Notes under the pieces: generated by a model | What the model was told of the DNA's origin: nothing | Database searches by the model: none | The model's input: only the letters and a program-made list of their open reading frames with translations | In this document: piece after piece, positions 1-8,459 of the stretch | Layout of the letters: the number at the start of each line of letters is the position of its first letter | Numbering within the stretch: the stretch's first letter is position 1 | Made by a program: the position numbers and the translations under genes | Assembly (NCBI GenBank): GCA_049965615.1 | Contig: JBMFWD010000006.1 | Span: 40,213 to 104,212 of the forward strand | Reading direction: 5' to 3' | Length of the DNA: 64,000 nt | DNA from: Acidobacterium sp049965615 | GTDB taxonomy: Bacteria; Acidobacteriota; Terriglobia; Terriglobales; Acidobacteriaceae

Positions 1-2
1 TC

Positions 3-320
3 GATACCGGCTTCCCAACCCGCCCCGGAGCCTACGCCCTCACCGACAAAACCTACGCCACCCTCCTGCACCGCATCACCCGCAAGCGCCGCTCCCAAAA
101 CATCCCCGCGCAGCTCAAGCAGAGCATTCTCGCCTACTTCGCCAACCCCAACTCGCCGGACACCCTCAAAAAACATCCCCGCGAGTGGCGACGCGTCCAG
201 GCAGACCTCGCCGTGCTGCGCCGCACACCCGCCCTCCCGGCGCATCTCGCCTATGTGAAAAACGCGTCCCCAACCCAGCCCGGCAAACAGATTTCACCAC
301 ATAACGTCCAATCTCAATAA
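3..320 (+). CDS. C-terminal end of a zinc-dependent phospholipase C-like protein (5' truncated by window edge)
   Basis: An open frame enters from the left edge and ends with TAA at 318-320, giving 105 residues with no start codon in the window. It opens with a DTGFPTRPGAYALTDKTY segment, followed by a basic helix-like stretch. I recognise this tail from acidobacterial proteins annotated as zinc-dependent phospholipase C family, in which a DTG.PTRPGEY.LADETY stretch lies near the C-terminus. The zinc-binding part lies outside the window, so the assignment is by resemblance of the tail only. The downstream ABC ATPase starts about 40 bases later on the same strand. Confidence 0.55.
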   Translation, partial: DTGFPTRPGAYALTDKTYATLLHRITRKRRSQNIPAQLKQSILAYFANPNSPDTLKKHPREWRRVQADLAVLRRTPALPAHLAYVKNASPTQPGKQISPHNVQSQ

Positions 321-361
321 ACCTTCTTCCCATCCCCATGCCAAGGGTGCTACAGGTAGTT

Positions 362-1141
362 ATGGAATCGACGCAATCCCCCGAATCATCACGCAGCCAC
401 ACTACCGGCACCGGCCCGGAATTGCGTCCTCAGACCCCCCTCGCGCATCCATTCAGTATCAGGTTGAGAACCCTGCACAAGGCTTACCAGACTGGCCGGG
501 GCCGCCTGGTGCTCTTCGACGGCCTCGACCTCGACGTCGAGGAGGGAGAAATGCTCGCCATCGTCGGCGAATCCGGTGCCGGAAAAAGCACCCTGCTGCA
601 CATCATGGGTGCGCTGGATGAGCCTTCCAGTGGTGACGTATACTGTGCCTCAATTCAGGTCAATCAACTCACCCGCAGGCAGGCAGCCCAGTTTCGCAAT
701 CAGAAAATCGGCTACGTCTGGCAATTTCATTACCTCCTCCCCGAGTTCACCGCGATAGAAAACGTCGCTATGCCGCTGCTGGCAAGAGGAGAAAACAAAG
801 CGCGGGCTCTCGAACGCGCGGAGATGTGGTTGAAGGAAGTCGAACTCAGTGACCGGGCCTCCCACCGCGCCGGCGAACTGTCGGGCGGAGAGCAGCAGCG
901 CGTCTCGCTCGCCCGTGCCCTCGTCACAGAACCACGCGTCCTGCTCGCCGACGAACCCACCGGCGATCTCGATGCCCGCACCTCAGGCGTCGTCTTCGGC
1001 CTCATTGAAAAACTCCACCGCGACCACCGCCTCACCTCCGTCATCGTGACTCACAATATGACGCTGGCTCGGCGTTGCTCTCGTATCCTGCGGCTCGAAT
1101 CAGGCCGCCTGACAGTAATCTCGCCAACTCTGGAGAACTAG
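362..1141 (+). CDS. ABC transporter ATP-binding protein, LolD/MacB type
   Basis: A complete ABC ATPase of 259 residues. Walker A (GESGAGKST) lies near residues 69-77, the Q-loop region reads VWQFHYLLPEFTAIENV, the signature LSGGEQQR is near 173-180, Walker B plus D-loop read LLADEPTGDLD, and the switch is VTHN. ENV.MPLL and ADEPTGDLD are typical of the LolD/MacB group, whose members energise extraction of lipoproteins or substrates at the inner membrane. I chose the ATG at 362, which follows an AGGT-like site; an in-frame ATG at 338 lacks one. About 35 residues precede the fold, longer than usual for LolD. No permease gene is adjacent, so the partner is unknown. Confidence 0.85.
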   Translation: MESTQSPESSRSHTTGTGPELRPQTPLAHPFSIRLRTLHKAYQTGRGRLVLFDGLDLDVEEGEMLAIVGESGAGKSTLLHIMGALDEPSSGDVYCASIQVNQLTRRQAAQFRNQKIGYVWQFHYLLPEFTAIENVAMPLLARGENKARALERAEMWLKEVELSDRASHRAGELSGGEQQRVSLARALVTEPRVLLADEPTGDLDARTSGVVFGLIEKLHRDHRLTSVIVTHNMTLARRCSRILRLESGRLTVISPTLEN

Positions 1142-1378
1142 CCGATACTGTTCCAAAAGCTCCAACAGGACAGAACTCCGCAGAAGGCGGAGAATAGAAA
1201 TAGATTTCCGAATCATGGGCTGCATTCCGGCCTCGCCGAATTCAGCCTTCGGGTTGTCCATCTTTAGCCAGGCTTTAGGCTCAGGACGACGAACAGGGAT
1301 GAAGGGATGCGCGATTCACGGCTCTGAAATCAACGACTTTCAGCAACCGTATTTCGCAAAGCCTTTCCCAGGGGGAAC

Positions 1379-3835
1379 ATGTTCGAACGCTACACAGAAA
1401 AAGCACGGCGCGTGATCTTCTTCGCGCGGTACGAGGCCAGCCAGTTCGGCTCGCCTTACATTGAAACCGAGCACCTGCTGCTCGGCCTGCTCCGCGAAGA
1501 CAAGGCTCTTACCAACCGCTTCCTGCGCTCCCATGCGTCCGTGGAATCAATCCGCAAACAGATTGAAGGCCACACTACCATTCGCGAAAAAGTCTCCACC
1601 TCGGTCGACCTGCCGCTCTCCAACGAGTGCAAGCGGGTGCTAGCTTACGCCGCCGAAGAAGCCGAGCGACTCTCCCACAAGCACATCGGCACGGAACACT
1701 TGCTCCTCGGCCTGCTCCGCGAAGAAAAATGCTTCGCCGCGGAAATCCTGCAGGAGCGTGGCCTCAAGCTCGTCGCCATCCGCGAAGAGCTCGCCCGCGC
1801 CACCCAGGAAAAAGCTCCGCCCGCGCAGCGCAATCGCGAGCAGAGCATTCTCAGCGAATTCTCGCGCGACCTCACCCAGGCCGCGCTCGACAACCAGCTC
1901 GACCCGCTCATCGGCCGAGACGGCGAACTCGAGCGCGTCATCCAGATCCTCTGCCGCCGCACCAAGAACAACCCCGTGCTCATCGGCGAACCCGGCGTCG
2001 GCAAAACCGCCATCGTCGAAGGTCTTGCCCAGCGCATCTCCGACGGCGATGTGCCCAGCTTCCTCGCCGACAAGCGCATCCTCGCGCTCGACCTCTCGCT
2101 CATCGTCGCCGGCACTAAATACCGCGGCCAGTTTGAGGAGCGCCTCAAAACCATCATGAAAGAGCTGATGGAAAATCAGAACTCCATCATCTTCATCGAT
2201 GAGCTCCACACCCTCGTCGGCGCAGGCTCTGCCGAGGGCTCGCTCGACGCCGCCAACATCCTCAAACCGGCGCTCTCACGTGGTGAAATCCAGTGCATCG
2301 GCGCCACCACGCCCGGCGAATACCGCAAGTCAATCGAGAAAGACCGCTCCCTCGAGCGTCGTTTCCAGTCCGTCAAGGTACCGCCGCCCAATGAAGAAGA
2401 CGCCATCAGGATCATCATGGGCATCAAAGACCGCTACGAGAAATTCCACGCGGTCAGCTACACCGACGAATCCATCGAGTTCGCCGTCTCCCACTCCAAC
2501 CGCTACATCCCGGACCGCTTCCTGCCCGACAAGGCCATCGACCTCATCGACGAAGCCGGTGCCCGCGTCAAGCTGCGCCAGACCTCGCTGCCGGAAGAAA
2601 TCACCGAGGTCCACAAACGCATCAAGTTCATCGTGCATCGCATGGAAAACGCCATCGCGAATCACGAGTTCGAGAAGGCGCGCTTCTACTCCGACGAAGA
2701 ACGCAAGGAGCGCGAAAACCTCCGCACTCTCCGCGAAAAATATCACCTCGACGACTCCACCGCCGGCATCGTAGGCCGTGAAGACATCGAGGACGTGGTC
2801 AGCCGCTGGACCGGCGTACCCGTCACCTCCATCAAGGAAGAAGAAACCCAGAAGCTGCTGCGGGTCGAAGGCGAGCTGCACAAGCGCGTCATCTCGCAGG
2901 AGAAGGCCATTTCGGCCCTCGCCCGCGCCATTCGCCGCTCCCGTGCCGGGCTCAAGTCGCCCCACCGGCCCATCGGTTCGTTCCTCTTTCTCGGCCCCAC
3001 CGGCGTCGGCAAAACAGAAGTCGCGCGCACCCTCGCGCAGTTCCTCTTCGGCAGCGAAAAGGCGCTCATCCGCTTCGACATGTCCGAGTTCATGGAGAAG
3101 CACTCCGTCTCCAAGCTCATCGGCTCGCCTCCGGGCTATGTCGGCTATGAGGAAGGCGGCCAGCTCACCGAGCGCGTCAAGCGTTCGCCCTACTCCGTCG
3201 TACTCCTCGACGAAATCGAGAAAGCGCACCCGGATGTATTCAACATCCTGCTGCAGGTCTTTGAAGATGGTCAGCTCACTGACGGCCTCGGCAACACCGT
3301 CGACTTCAAGAACACCATCATCATCATGACCTCCAACATCGGTGCGCGCCATCTCCAGCGCAAGCAGGGCCTCGGCTTCCAGAGCGAGCGCGAAGACATC
3401 GTCATGGACAAGGTCGAAGACCTCGTCCGCAACGAAGTCAAGCGCACTTTCAACCCCGAGTTCCTCAACCGTATCGACGAGATCATCATCTTCCAGTCGC
3501 TGACCGACTTGGACCTCATCCAGATTCTCGAACTGCTCGTACAGCAGCTCAACGCGAACCTGGCGCAAAAGGCCATCACCATTTCGGTCAACGAAGATGC
3601 CAAGAAGTGGATCATCGAGAAGACCTTGATCGACCGCAGCTACGGAGCGCGTCCGCTGCGCCGCGCCCTCCAGCGCTACGTCGAAGATCCCCTCTCGGAA
3701 GCCCTCATCGCCGGCAACATCCCCGAGCGTCCGGCCTTCCTCGAGGTCTACCTCGACAACAACCAGCTCTTCTACCGTCCCGTCGCCGCCGACGGAGAAG
3801 ACACCAAGCCCGAAGGCAGCCTGCTCTACAGCTAA
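1379..3835 (+). CDS. clpC: ATP-dependent Clp protease ATP-binding subunit ClpC
   Basis: An 818-residue AAA+ unfoldase of the HSP100/Clp family, which unfolds substrates and feeds them to ClpP. Two Clp_N repeats occupy about residues 3-140 (TEHLLLGLLRE occurs twice). The first AAA module has Walker A GEPGVGKTA near 202. A UVR-like middle region (EKARFYSDEERKERENLRTL) identifies ClpC rather than ClpB or ClpA. The second AAA module has Walker A GPTGVGKTE near 538, followed by the C-terminal D2-small domain. The ATG follows a clear CAGGGGGAAC ribosome-binding site. No ctsR, mcsA or mcsB genes flank it, so control differs from the Bacillus operon. A hairpin follows the stop codon. Confidence 0.96.
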   Translation: MFERYTEKARRVIFFARYEASQFGSPYIETEHLLLGLLREDKALTNRFLRSHASVESIRKQIEGHTTIREKVSTSVDLPLSNECKRVLAYAAEEAERLSHKHIGTEHLLLGLLREEKCFAAEILQERGLKLVAIREELARATQEKAPPAQRNREQSILSEFSRDLTQAALDNQLDPLIGRDGELERVIQILCRRTKNNPVLIGEPGVGKTAIVEGLAQRISDGDVPSFLADKRILALDLSLIVAGTKYRGQFEERLKTIMKELMENQNSIIFIDELHTLVGAGSAEGSLDAANILKPALSRGEIQCIGATTPGEYRKSIEKDRSLERRFQSVKVPPPNEEDAIRIIMGIKDRYEKFHAVSYTDESIEFAVSHSNRYIPDRFLPDKAIDLIDEAGARVKLRQTSLPEEITEVHKRIKFIVHRMENAIANHEFEKARFYSDEERKERENLRTLREKYHLDDSTAGIVGREDIEDVVSRWTGVPVTSIKEEETQKLLRVEGELHKRVISQEKAISALARAIRRSRAGLKSPHRPIGSFLFLGPTGVGKTEVARTLAQFLFGSEKALIRFDMSEFMEKHSVSKLIGSPPGYVGYEEGGQLTERVKRSPYSVVLLDEIEKAHPDVFNILLQVFEDGQLTDGLGNTVDFKNTIIIMTSNIGARHLQRKQGLGFQSEREDIVMDKVEDLVRNEVKRTFNPEFLNRIDEIIIFQSLTDLDLIQILELLVQQLNANLAQKAITISVNEDAKKWIIEKTLIDRSYGARPLRRALQRYVEDPLSEALIAGNIPERPAFLEVYLDNNQLFYRPVAADGEDTKPEGSLLYS

Positions 3836-3858
3836 CCGCCTTCCCGCAAACCAACAAG

Positions 3859-3884
3859 AAAGGCCCGGCATCAGCCGGGCCTTT
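3859..3884. terminator. Bidirectional intrinsic terminator between clpC and the YtxH gene
   Basis: An 11-bp perfect GC-rich stem (AAAGGCCCGGC / GCCGGGCCTTT) with a 4-base ATCA loop lies between the converging clpC and YtxH genes. The A-rich and T-rich flanks allow function in both directions. Confidence 0.85.
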
Positions 3885-3905
3885 CCATATTCACCTCAAA
3901 CTTTG

Positions 3906-4154
3906 TTACACGCGCACAGCCTTCCGCGCGGACTCCACCAGGTCTTCCACAACATCCCGGCTGCGCTTCACATAATCCTGCGCGCGGTCCTGCACATCGT
4001 CCGCGGTTTCTTTCAGATAATCGCCCGCGTCTTCAATGCTGCGCTTCAGTTGACGCCTCGTCCGCTCGCCGGTTTGCGGCGCGTACAAAAGCGCAACCCC
4101 GGCGCCAGCCAGCACGCCCACCGTAAATGCTGCCCACACTTTCATCGAATCCAT
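3906..4154 (-). CDS. YtxH domain-containing small membrane protein
   Basis: An 82-residue protein with one N-terminal membrane segment at about residues 7-26 (AAFTVGVLAGAGVALLYAP), then the PQTGERTRRQLK motif and an amphipathic, charged helical tail. GVLAGAGVALLYAPQTGE is the hallmark of the YtxH family (PF12732), small general-stress envelope proteins of unknown mechanism. The gene is single, converges on clpC and lies downstream of thiC, separated from it by a terminator. The family call is firm, the function unknown. Confidence 0.85.
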   Translation of the reverse strand: MDSMKVWAAFTVGVLAGAGVALLYAPQTGERTRRQLKRSIEDAGDYLKETADDVQDRAQDYVKRSRDVVEDLVESARKAVRV

Positions 4155-4278
4155 AAAAATTCACCCTCCTCAAACTTGAGCCTCAAAAGGCCACTTTCTT
4201 CTTTCGGTGAGATACAGTCATACCCCTTCCGGGTTAGCTGGCTCCACCCAGAAAGCGTCACCATTCCCTCCTTCCAAA

Positions 4279-4312
4279 AAAAGAAACCGCTCCGGGCATC
4301 TCCCCGGAGCGG
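4279..4312 (-). terminator. Intrinsic terminator of thiC
   Basis: Read on the minus strand, a 10-bp stem (CCGCTCCGGG with CCCGGAGCGG) with a 6-base loop is followed directly by a T-rich run (GTTTCTTTTTTT). It begins about 20 bases after the thiC stop. Confidence 0.85.
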
Positions 4313-4333
4313 CTTGCATTCGTCTGACTTTGC

Positions 4334-5788
4334 TTAATTCTTCGTCTGCAACTGCTGCACCTGCAAGGTCACCAACTCAGAGAGATCCTTCTTCTCTAAC
4401 CCGTGCACTTCCTTGTTGAACTCGTCCACCTTGCTCGACCAGTTCATCGAGCAGAACTTCGGTCCGCACATCGAGCAGAATGCCGCTTCCTTGTAATAGT
4501 CATCCGGAAGCGTTTCGTCGTGCATGCTCCGCGCCGTCTCAGGATCAATCGACAGCGCAAACTGCTTCTCCCAGTCAAACGTGTAGCGCGCATAGCTGAT
4601 CGCGTCATCGCGATCCCGCGCTCCTGGCCGATGCCGCGCAATGTCGGCCGCATGCGCCGCAATCTTGTAGGCAATCATGCCGTCCTTCACGTCCTTCTCG
4701 TTCGGCAGTCCCAGGTGCTCTTTCGGAGTCACGTAGCAAAGCATCGAAGCCCCATGCCAGCCAATCATCGCCGCGCCAATTGCCGACGTAATGTGGTCAT
4801 AGCCCGGCGCAATGTCCGTCACCAGCGGCCCCAGTGTGTAAAACGGCGCACCGTCGCACAGCTCCACTTCCTTTTCCACCTGCTCCTTGATCTTGTCCAG
4901 CGGCACATGCCCCGGCCCTTCGATCATCACCTGCACATCGCTCTCCCACGCCTTCCGCGTCAGCTCGCCCAGCGTCTTCAGCTCGGCAAACTGGGCCTCG
5001 TCGCTGGCATCGGCAATGCAACCCGGTCGCAATCCATCGCCAAGGGAGAAGCTCACGTCGTGTTTCGCCATTACGGCCACAATGCGGTCAAAGTGCTCGT
5101 ACAGGAAATTCTGCCTGTGATGGTGCGTCATCCACTGCGCCAGAATCGCCCCACCGCGGCTCACAATGCCCGTGATGCGCTTGGCCACCATCGGCACATA
5201 CTGGATCAGCAGCCCTGCATGCACCGTGAAGTAATCCACGCCCTGCTCGGCCTGCTCCTCAATCACTTCCAGGTAAACATCAATATTCAGATCCTCGATG
5301 CGCTTCACCCGGTTCAGCGCCTCGTAAATCGGCACCGTGCCAATCGGCACAGGCGAATGCCGCAAAATCGCGTCCCGAATCTCCGGAATATCCCCGCCGG
5401 TCGACAAATCCATCACCGTATCGGCCCCAAACTGCACGGCCATGTGCAGCTTGCGCAGCTCTTCGTCAATATTGGACGTCACCGCCGAGTTCCCGATATT
5501 CGCATTCACCTTGCACCTTGAAGCCACGCCAATCGCCATCGGCTCCAGCTCCGGGTGGTTGATGTTCGCGGGAATAATCAGCCGCCCCGCCGCAATCTCG
5601 TCGCGCACCAGCTCCGCGGAAATCTGCTCCCGCTTCGCAACGTACGCCATCTCCTCTGTGATCAACCCTTTACGGGCAAAATGCATCTGCGACACATTCG
5701 TATCACCCGTACGTGCGGCTTCGGCTTTGCGCCGTGCGATCCACTCGGCGCGGGGTTTCAAAATCTCTAGGGTCGGATTGGAAGCCAT
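4334..5788 (-). CDS. thiC: Phosphomethylpyrimidine synthase ThiC
   Basis: A 484-residue radical-SAM enzyme that rearranges 5-aminoimidazole ribotide to HMP phosphate, the pyrimidine half of thiamine. Family landmarks are clear: IPANINHPELEPMAIG, NANIGNSAV, TVMDLSTGGDI and SFSLGDGLRPGC. The C-terminal CSMCGPKFCSM motif (about residues 436-446) holds the three cysteines of the [4Fe-4S] cluster. The ATG at 5788 follows GAGAGGTG; a GTG two codons upstream is possible. This is the short form without the N-terminal extension of proteobacterial ThiC. It is monocistronic here, with no other thi gene nearby and no TPP riboswitch core visible upstream. Confidence 0.96.
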   Translation of the reverse strand: MASNPTLEILKPRAEWIARRKAEAARTGDTNVSQMHFARKGLITEEMAYVAKREQISAELVRDEIAAGRLIIPANINHPELEPMAIGVASRCKVNANIGNSAVTSNIDEELRKLHMAVQFGADTVMDLSTGGDIPEIRDAILRHSPVPIGTVPIYEALNRVKRIEDLNIDVYLEVIEEQAEQGVDYFTVHAGLLIQYVPMVAKRITGIVSRGGAILAQWMTHHHRQNFLYEHFDRIVAVMAKHDVSFSLGDGLRPGCIADASDEAQFAELKTLGELTRKAWESDVQVMIEGPGHVPLDKIKEQVEKEVELCDGAPFYTLGPLVTDIAPGYDHITSAIGAAMIGWHGASMLCYVTPKEHLGLPNEKDVKDGMIAYKIAAHAADIARHRPGARDRDDAISYARYTFDWEKQFALSIDPETARSMHDETLPDDYYKEAAFCSMCGPKFCSMNWSSKVDEFNKEVHGLEKKDLSELVTLQVQQLQTKN

Positions 5789-5844
5789 GATCACCTCTCG
5801 GAAGAAAGCATCTCTACAGTCTCTCTTCTTGAAATCTTTGCTGG

Positions 5845-5850
5845 ATTATA
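5845..5850 (-). promoter_or_regulatory. thiC: Possible -10 element upstream of thiC
   Basis: TATAAT on the minus strand, about 57 bases before the thiC start, in the 227-base divergent thiC/ccmE spacer. No good -35 hexamer sits 17 bases upstream, so this is tentative. An imperfect hairpin with GGAACC/GGTTCC ends (5858-5882) lies just upstream. Confidence 0.3.
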
Positions 5851-6015
5851 AATTGCGGAACCATCTCCATCGGTGGGTTCCGTCACGTTCGTTGCCATGC
5901 TGCGGGGACTCTCGCCCCCCTGCTGTTATTCTCCTCCACAATTGACAAAAATCGCACCCCCTGTGACAGGAATCACATGCGCCCGCTCGCAACCCTGCCG
6001 TAGAATAGTCTGGTG

Positions 6016-6522
6016 ATGAAGAGCAACGGAAACACCTACAAAATCGCCATCGCCATCGTCGTAATCCTCGGCTCCATCGCCTACCTGTCGATCAGCGCCG
6101 AGCAATCGAACAAAAGCTACTACGTGACCATCAAGGAACTGCAGACCATGGGGAACAAGGCGTACACCCGCCACCTTCGCGTCGCCGGTCAGGTAGTGCC
6201 GGGCAGCATTGTGCGTCAGGGTCCGAATGCCGACTTCACACTCTACGAGAAAACCGACAAACTCCGCGTCGAATACGTCGGCCAGGAACCGCCGCCCGAC
6301 ACCTTCAAGAGCAACTCGCCCACCTTGGCAGTCGGCACCTTCGGTCGCGACGGCGTCTTCCACGCCACCGAGCTGCAGTCCAAATGCGCCTCGCACTACG
6401 CCCCCGCTCAGCCCGGAGCAAATCCCGGTGCCAAGCCCGCCATGCAGCCCGCCGCCAGAAACACAGCGGCTCCTGCACCATCCACCGCTATGGCAGAAGC
6501 GCAAACCAGTCTACGCAAATAA
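6016..6522 (+). CDS. ccmE: Cytochrome c maturation protein CcmE, Cys-type (CxxxY)
   Basis: A 168-residue haem chaperone with an N-terminal membrane anchor (about residues 9-26) and an OB-fold periplasmic domain (YYVTIKEL, HLRVAGQVVPGSI, DFTLYEKTDKLRVEYVG, LAVGTFGRDGVFHATEL). CcmE takes haem from CcmC/CcmAB and passes it to the haem lyase. At the haem-attachment site the classical HxxxY is replaced by Cys124-Ala-Ser-His-Tyr128 (codon TGC at 6385), the CxxxY form known from archaea and some sulfate reducers. The C-terminal 40 residues are Pro/Ala-rich. A GTG one codon upstream is an alternative start. It heads the ccm operon, divergent from thiC. Confidence 0.9.
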   Translation: MKSNGNTYKIAIAIVVILGSIAYLSISAEQSNKSYYVTIKELQTMGNKAYTRHLRVAGQVVPGSIVRQGPNADFTLYEKTDKLRVEYVGQEPPPDTFKSNSPTLAVGTFGRDGVFHATELQSKCASHYAPAQPGANPGAKPAMQPAARNTAAPAPSTAMAEAQTSLRK

Positions 6523-6532
6523 CCCGCAAGCG

Positions 6533-7300
6533 ATGAGCCCGAGCCTCATCGACGGTGCCGCAACCAGAAAGACCTTCACAATCAGGCAGCAGGAGCAGCA
6601 ACCTCCTGCTTCTTCGGCCAATATGCCCACCGTCGCACAGCTCGATACCGTCTCCAAGCTCTATGGCACCTTCGCCGCGCTGCGAAAAATCACTTTTCAG
6701 ATCGAGCCCGGTCGCTGCTACGTCCTCCTCGGGGAAAACGGCGCCGGCAAATCCACCCTCCTCCGCGCTCTCGGCGGCCTCATCCGCCCCACCTACGGCA
6801 CCATCAAGGTCTTTGAGGGCATCCGCCCCGAGGAAGCCCGCGGACGCATCGGCTACATGAGCCACGCACCCATGCTCTACGAACAGCTCACCGGCGCGGA
6901 AAACCTCCAATACTTCGCCAGCCTCTACCAGCAGCGCAACTGCCTCACCCCCACGCAGGCGCTCAACGCCGTCGGGCTCGACCCCGAACTCAACCGACCC
7001 ATCTCCCAATACTCCCAGGGAATGCGCCAGCGCGCCTCGCTCGCACGGGTACTCATCTCACAGCCCGAATTGCTCCTGCTCGACGAGCCATTCTCCAACA
7101 TGGACATCGCCAGCGCCCATCAGATGCTCACCCTCGTTCAGCGCATCCGCGAGCAGGGCCGCACCGTCGTACTCACCACCCACCAGCGCGACCTCGCCGA
7201 ACCCATCGCAGACTACATTGTCTTCCTCCGCGCCGGAGCGCTCGACTCCCTCCAGCAAGGCCCCGCCTACGCTCCCTCCACCGCCGGAGAGCAGGCATGA
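6533..7300 (+). CDS. ccmA: Haem exporter ATP-binding protein CcmA
   Basis: An ABC ATPase that with CcmB uses ATP hydrolysis to release holo-CcmE. Walker A is GENGAGKST, followed by LLRALGGLIRPTYG as in CcmA; the signature is YSQGMRQR, Walker B LLLLDEPFSNMD and the switch histidine TTHQRD. The ATG at 6533 gives 255 residues and lies 10 bases after ccmE. An in-frame ATG at 6623 (MPTVAQLD) starts right at the ABC fold and may be the true start, since the first 30 residues are low complexity. The stop overlaps the ybaK start as ATGA, implying translational coupling. Confidence 0.88.
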   Translation: MSPSLIDGAATRKTFTIRQQEQQPPASSANMPTVAQLDTVSKLYGTFAALRKITFQIEPGRCYVLLGENGAGKSTLLRALGGLIRPTYGTIKVFEGIRPEEARGRIGYMSHAPMLYEQLTGAENLQYFASLYQQRNCLTPTQALNAVGLDPELNRPISQYSQGMRQRASLARVLISQPELLLLDEPFSNMDIASAHQMLTLVQRIREQGRTVVLTTHQRDLAEPIADYIVFLRAGALDSLQQGPAYAPSTAGEQA

Positions 7301-7776
7301 GGACCAACGCCGCGCGCTTCCTCGATACCCTCAAAATTCCATACGAACTACGCGAGTACCAGGTAACCCCCGAAGAATTCTCCGCCGAACTCGTCGCCGA
7401 AAAAATCGGCCTTCCTCCCGAGCAGGTCTTCAAAACCCTCCTCTGCACCACGCACGAGCGCGAGCACGTCTTCGCCGTCATTCCCGCAGATCAGGAACTC
7501 GACTTCAAAAAGCTCGCCCACGCCGCCGGAACCCGCAAAGCAGAGATGGTCTCCCTCAAAGACGTCCAGCCCCTCACCGGCTATGTCCGAGGCGGCGTCA
7601 CCGTCTTCGGCGCCAAAAAGAACTTCCCCGTCTATAGCGACGAAACCATCGAACTCTTTGACACCATCTCCGTCTCCGCAGGCGCGCGCGGCCTCCAAAT
7701 GCTGCTCTCCCCCGCAGACTATCTCCGCGCCGCGCAAGCCACCATCGCCCCGCTCACCAGGGAGGCCACTTCATGA
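7297..7776 (+). CDS. ybaK: Cys-tRNA(Pro)/Cys-tRNA(Cys) deacylase, YbaK/EbsC family
   Basis: A 159-residue YbaK-type editing domain, full length for the family. YbaK hydrolyses Cys-tRNA(Pro) formed by misacylating prolyl-tRNA synthetase. Landmarks are TPEEFSAELVAEKIGLPPEQVFKTLL, AVIPADQELDFKKLA, the Lys in RKAEMVS, LTGYVRGGVTVFGAKKNFPVY, and the C-terminal ISVSAGARGLQMLLSPADYL. ATGA overlaps tie it to ccmA upstream and ccmB downstream, so it is translated as part of the haem-export operon. That placement is odd, because no role for YbaK in cytochrome maturation is known to me. Confidence 0.92.
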   Translation: MRTNAARFLDTLKIPYELREYQVTPEEFSAELVAEKIGLPPEQVFKTLLCTTHEREHVFAVIPADQELDFKKLAHAAGTRKAEMVSLKDVQPLTGYVRGGVTVFGAKKNFPVYSDETIELFDTISVSAGARGLQMLLSPADYLRAAQATIAPLTREATS

Positions 7777-8459
7777 GCGCCCTTCGCCGCCGACCCTACA
7801 TCCTCGCCCACCTCGCCAAGGACCTCAAAATCGAATGGCGCTCCAAGGACTCAGCCAACGCCATGCTCTTCTTCGCATTGCTGGTCGTCGCCATCTTCTC
7901 GCTCGCCTTCGATCCCACCAACCCCGACCTCCGCAAGTTCACCGGCGCCATCCTCTGCGTCGCCATCATGTTCGCCGCCATGAGCGCACTCAACCAGGTC
8001 TGGGCGCGCGAACTCCAGAATCAGGTCCTCGACGCACAGCGCATGACCAACGCCAGCGCCAACGATCTCTTCGTCGGCAAGGTCCTCGCGAACTTCATTC
8101 TCCTCACCGTCGTGGAAATCATCCTCGCCCCCCTCTTCGTCATCTTCTACAACCTCAACGTCATCGGTCAGGCCTGGCAACTCGCCATCGTCATCCCCCT
8201 CGGCACATGGGCGCTCATCGTCAACGGAGTATTCTTCGCTGCCCTCTCCATCCGCTCGCGCAGCAGGGAAATGCTCCTCCCGCTCATCCTTCTGCCCATC
8301 TTCATCCCCGCCCTGCTCGCCATGGTCATGTCCACCACGGCCATCATCACTGGTGCCTCTGATCCCATCCTCTGGATCAAGATGCTCGCCGTCTACGATG
8401 TCATCTTTACCACCGTCTGCCTGCTGCTCTTCGACACAGTCCTCCACGCCGAAGGCTGA
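7773..8459 (+). CDS. ccmB: Haem exporter permease CcmB
   Basis: A 228-residue integral membrane protein with about six hydrophobic segments. The N-terminal LAHLAKDLKIEWRSKDSANAMLFFALLVVAIFSLAF is the CcmB signature (KDL..E.R.k......LFf). The internal WARELQNQVLDAQRMTNASANDLFVGKVLANF also matches the family. CcmB is the membrane subunit of the CcmAB complex that releases haem-loaded CcmE. Its ATG overlaps the ybaK stop. It is followed by a 97-base gap before ccmC. Confidence 0.9.
   Translation: MSALRRRPYILAHLAKDLKIEWRSKDSANAMLFFALLVVAIFSLAFDPTNPDLRKFTGAILCVAIMFAAMSALNQVWARELQNQVLDAQRMTNASANDLFVGKVLANFILLTVVEIILAPLFVIFYNLNVIGQAWQLAIVIPLGTWALIVNGVFFAALSIRSRSREMLLPLILLPIFIPALLAMVMSTTAIITGASDPILWIKMLAVYDVIFTTVCLLLFDTVLHAEG

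Noticed and set aside
1142..1378. Small plus-strand frame (1215-1415) between the ABC ATPase and clpC
   Set aside because: It overlaps the clpC start, has no ribosome-binding site and no recognisable sequence; the spacer more likely holds the clpC promoter.
2330..3871. A 513-codon open frame on the minus strand opposite clpC
   Set aside because: It is antisense to a fully conserved ClpC and rich in Asp/Glu/Val/Leu, the usual mirror of GC-rich codon bias. No recognisable protein.
5789..6015. TPP riboswitch upstream of thiC
   Set aside because: The conserved core sequences (CTGAGA and CCTGATCTGG-like) are not visible on the minus strand; only a partial GGGGGTGC resemblance was found.
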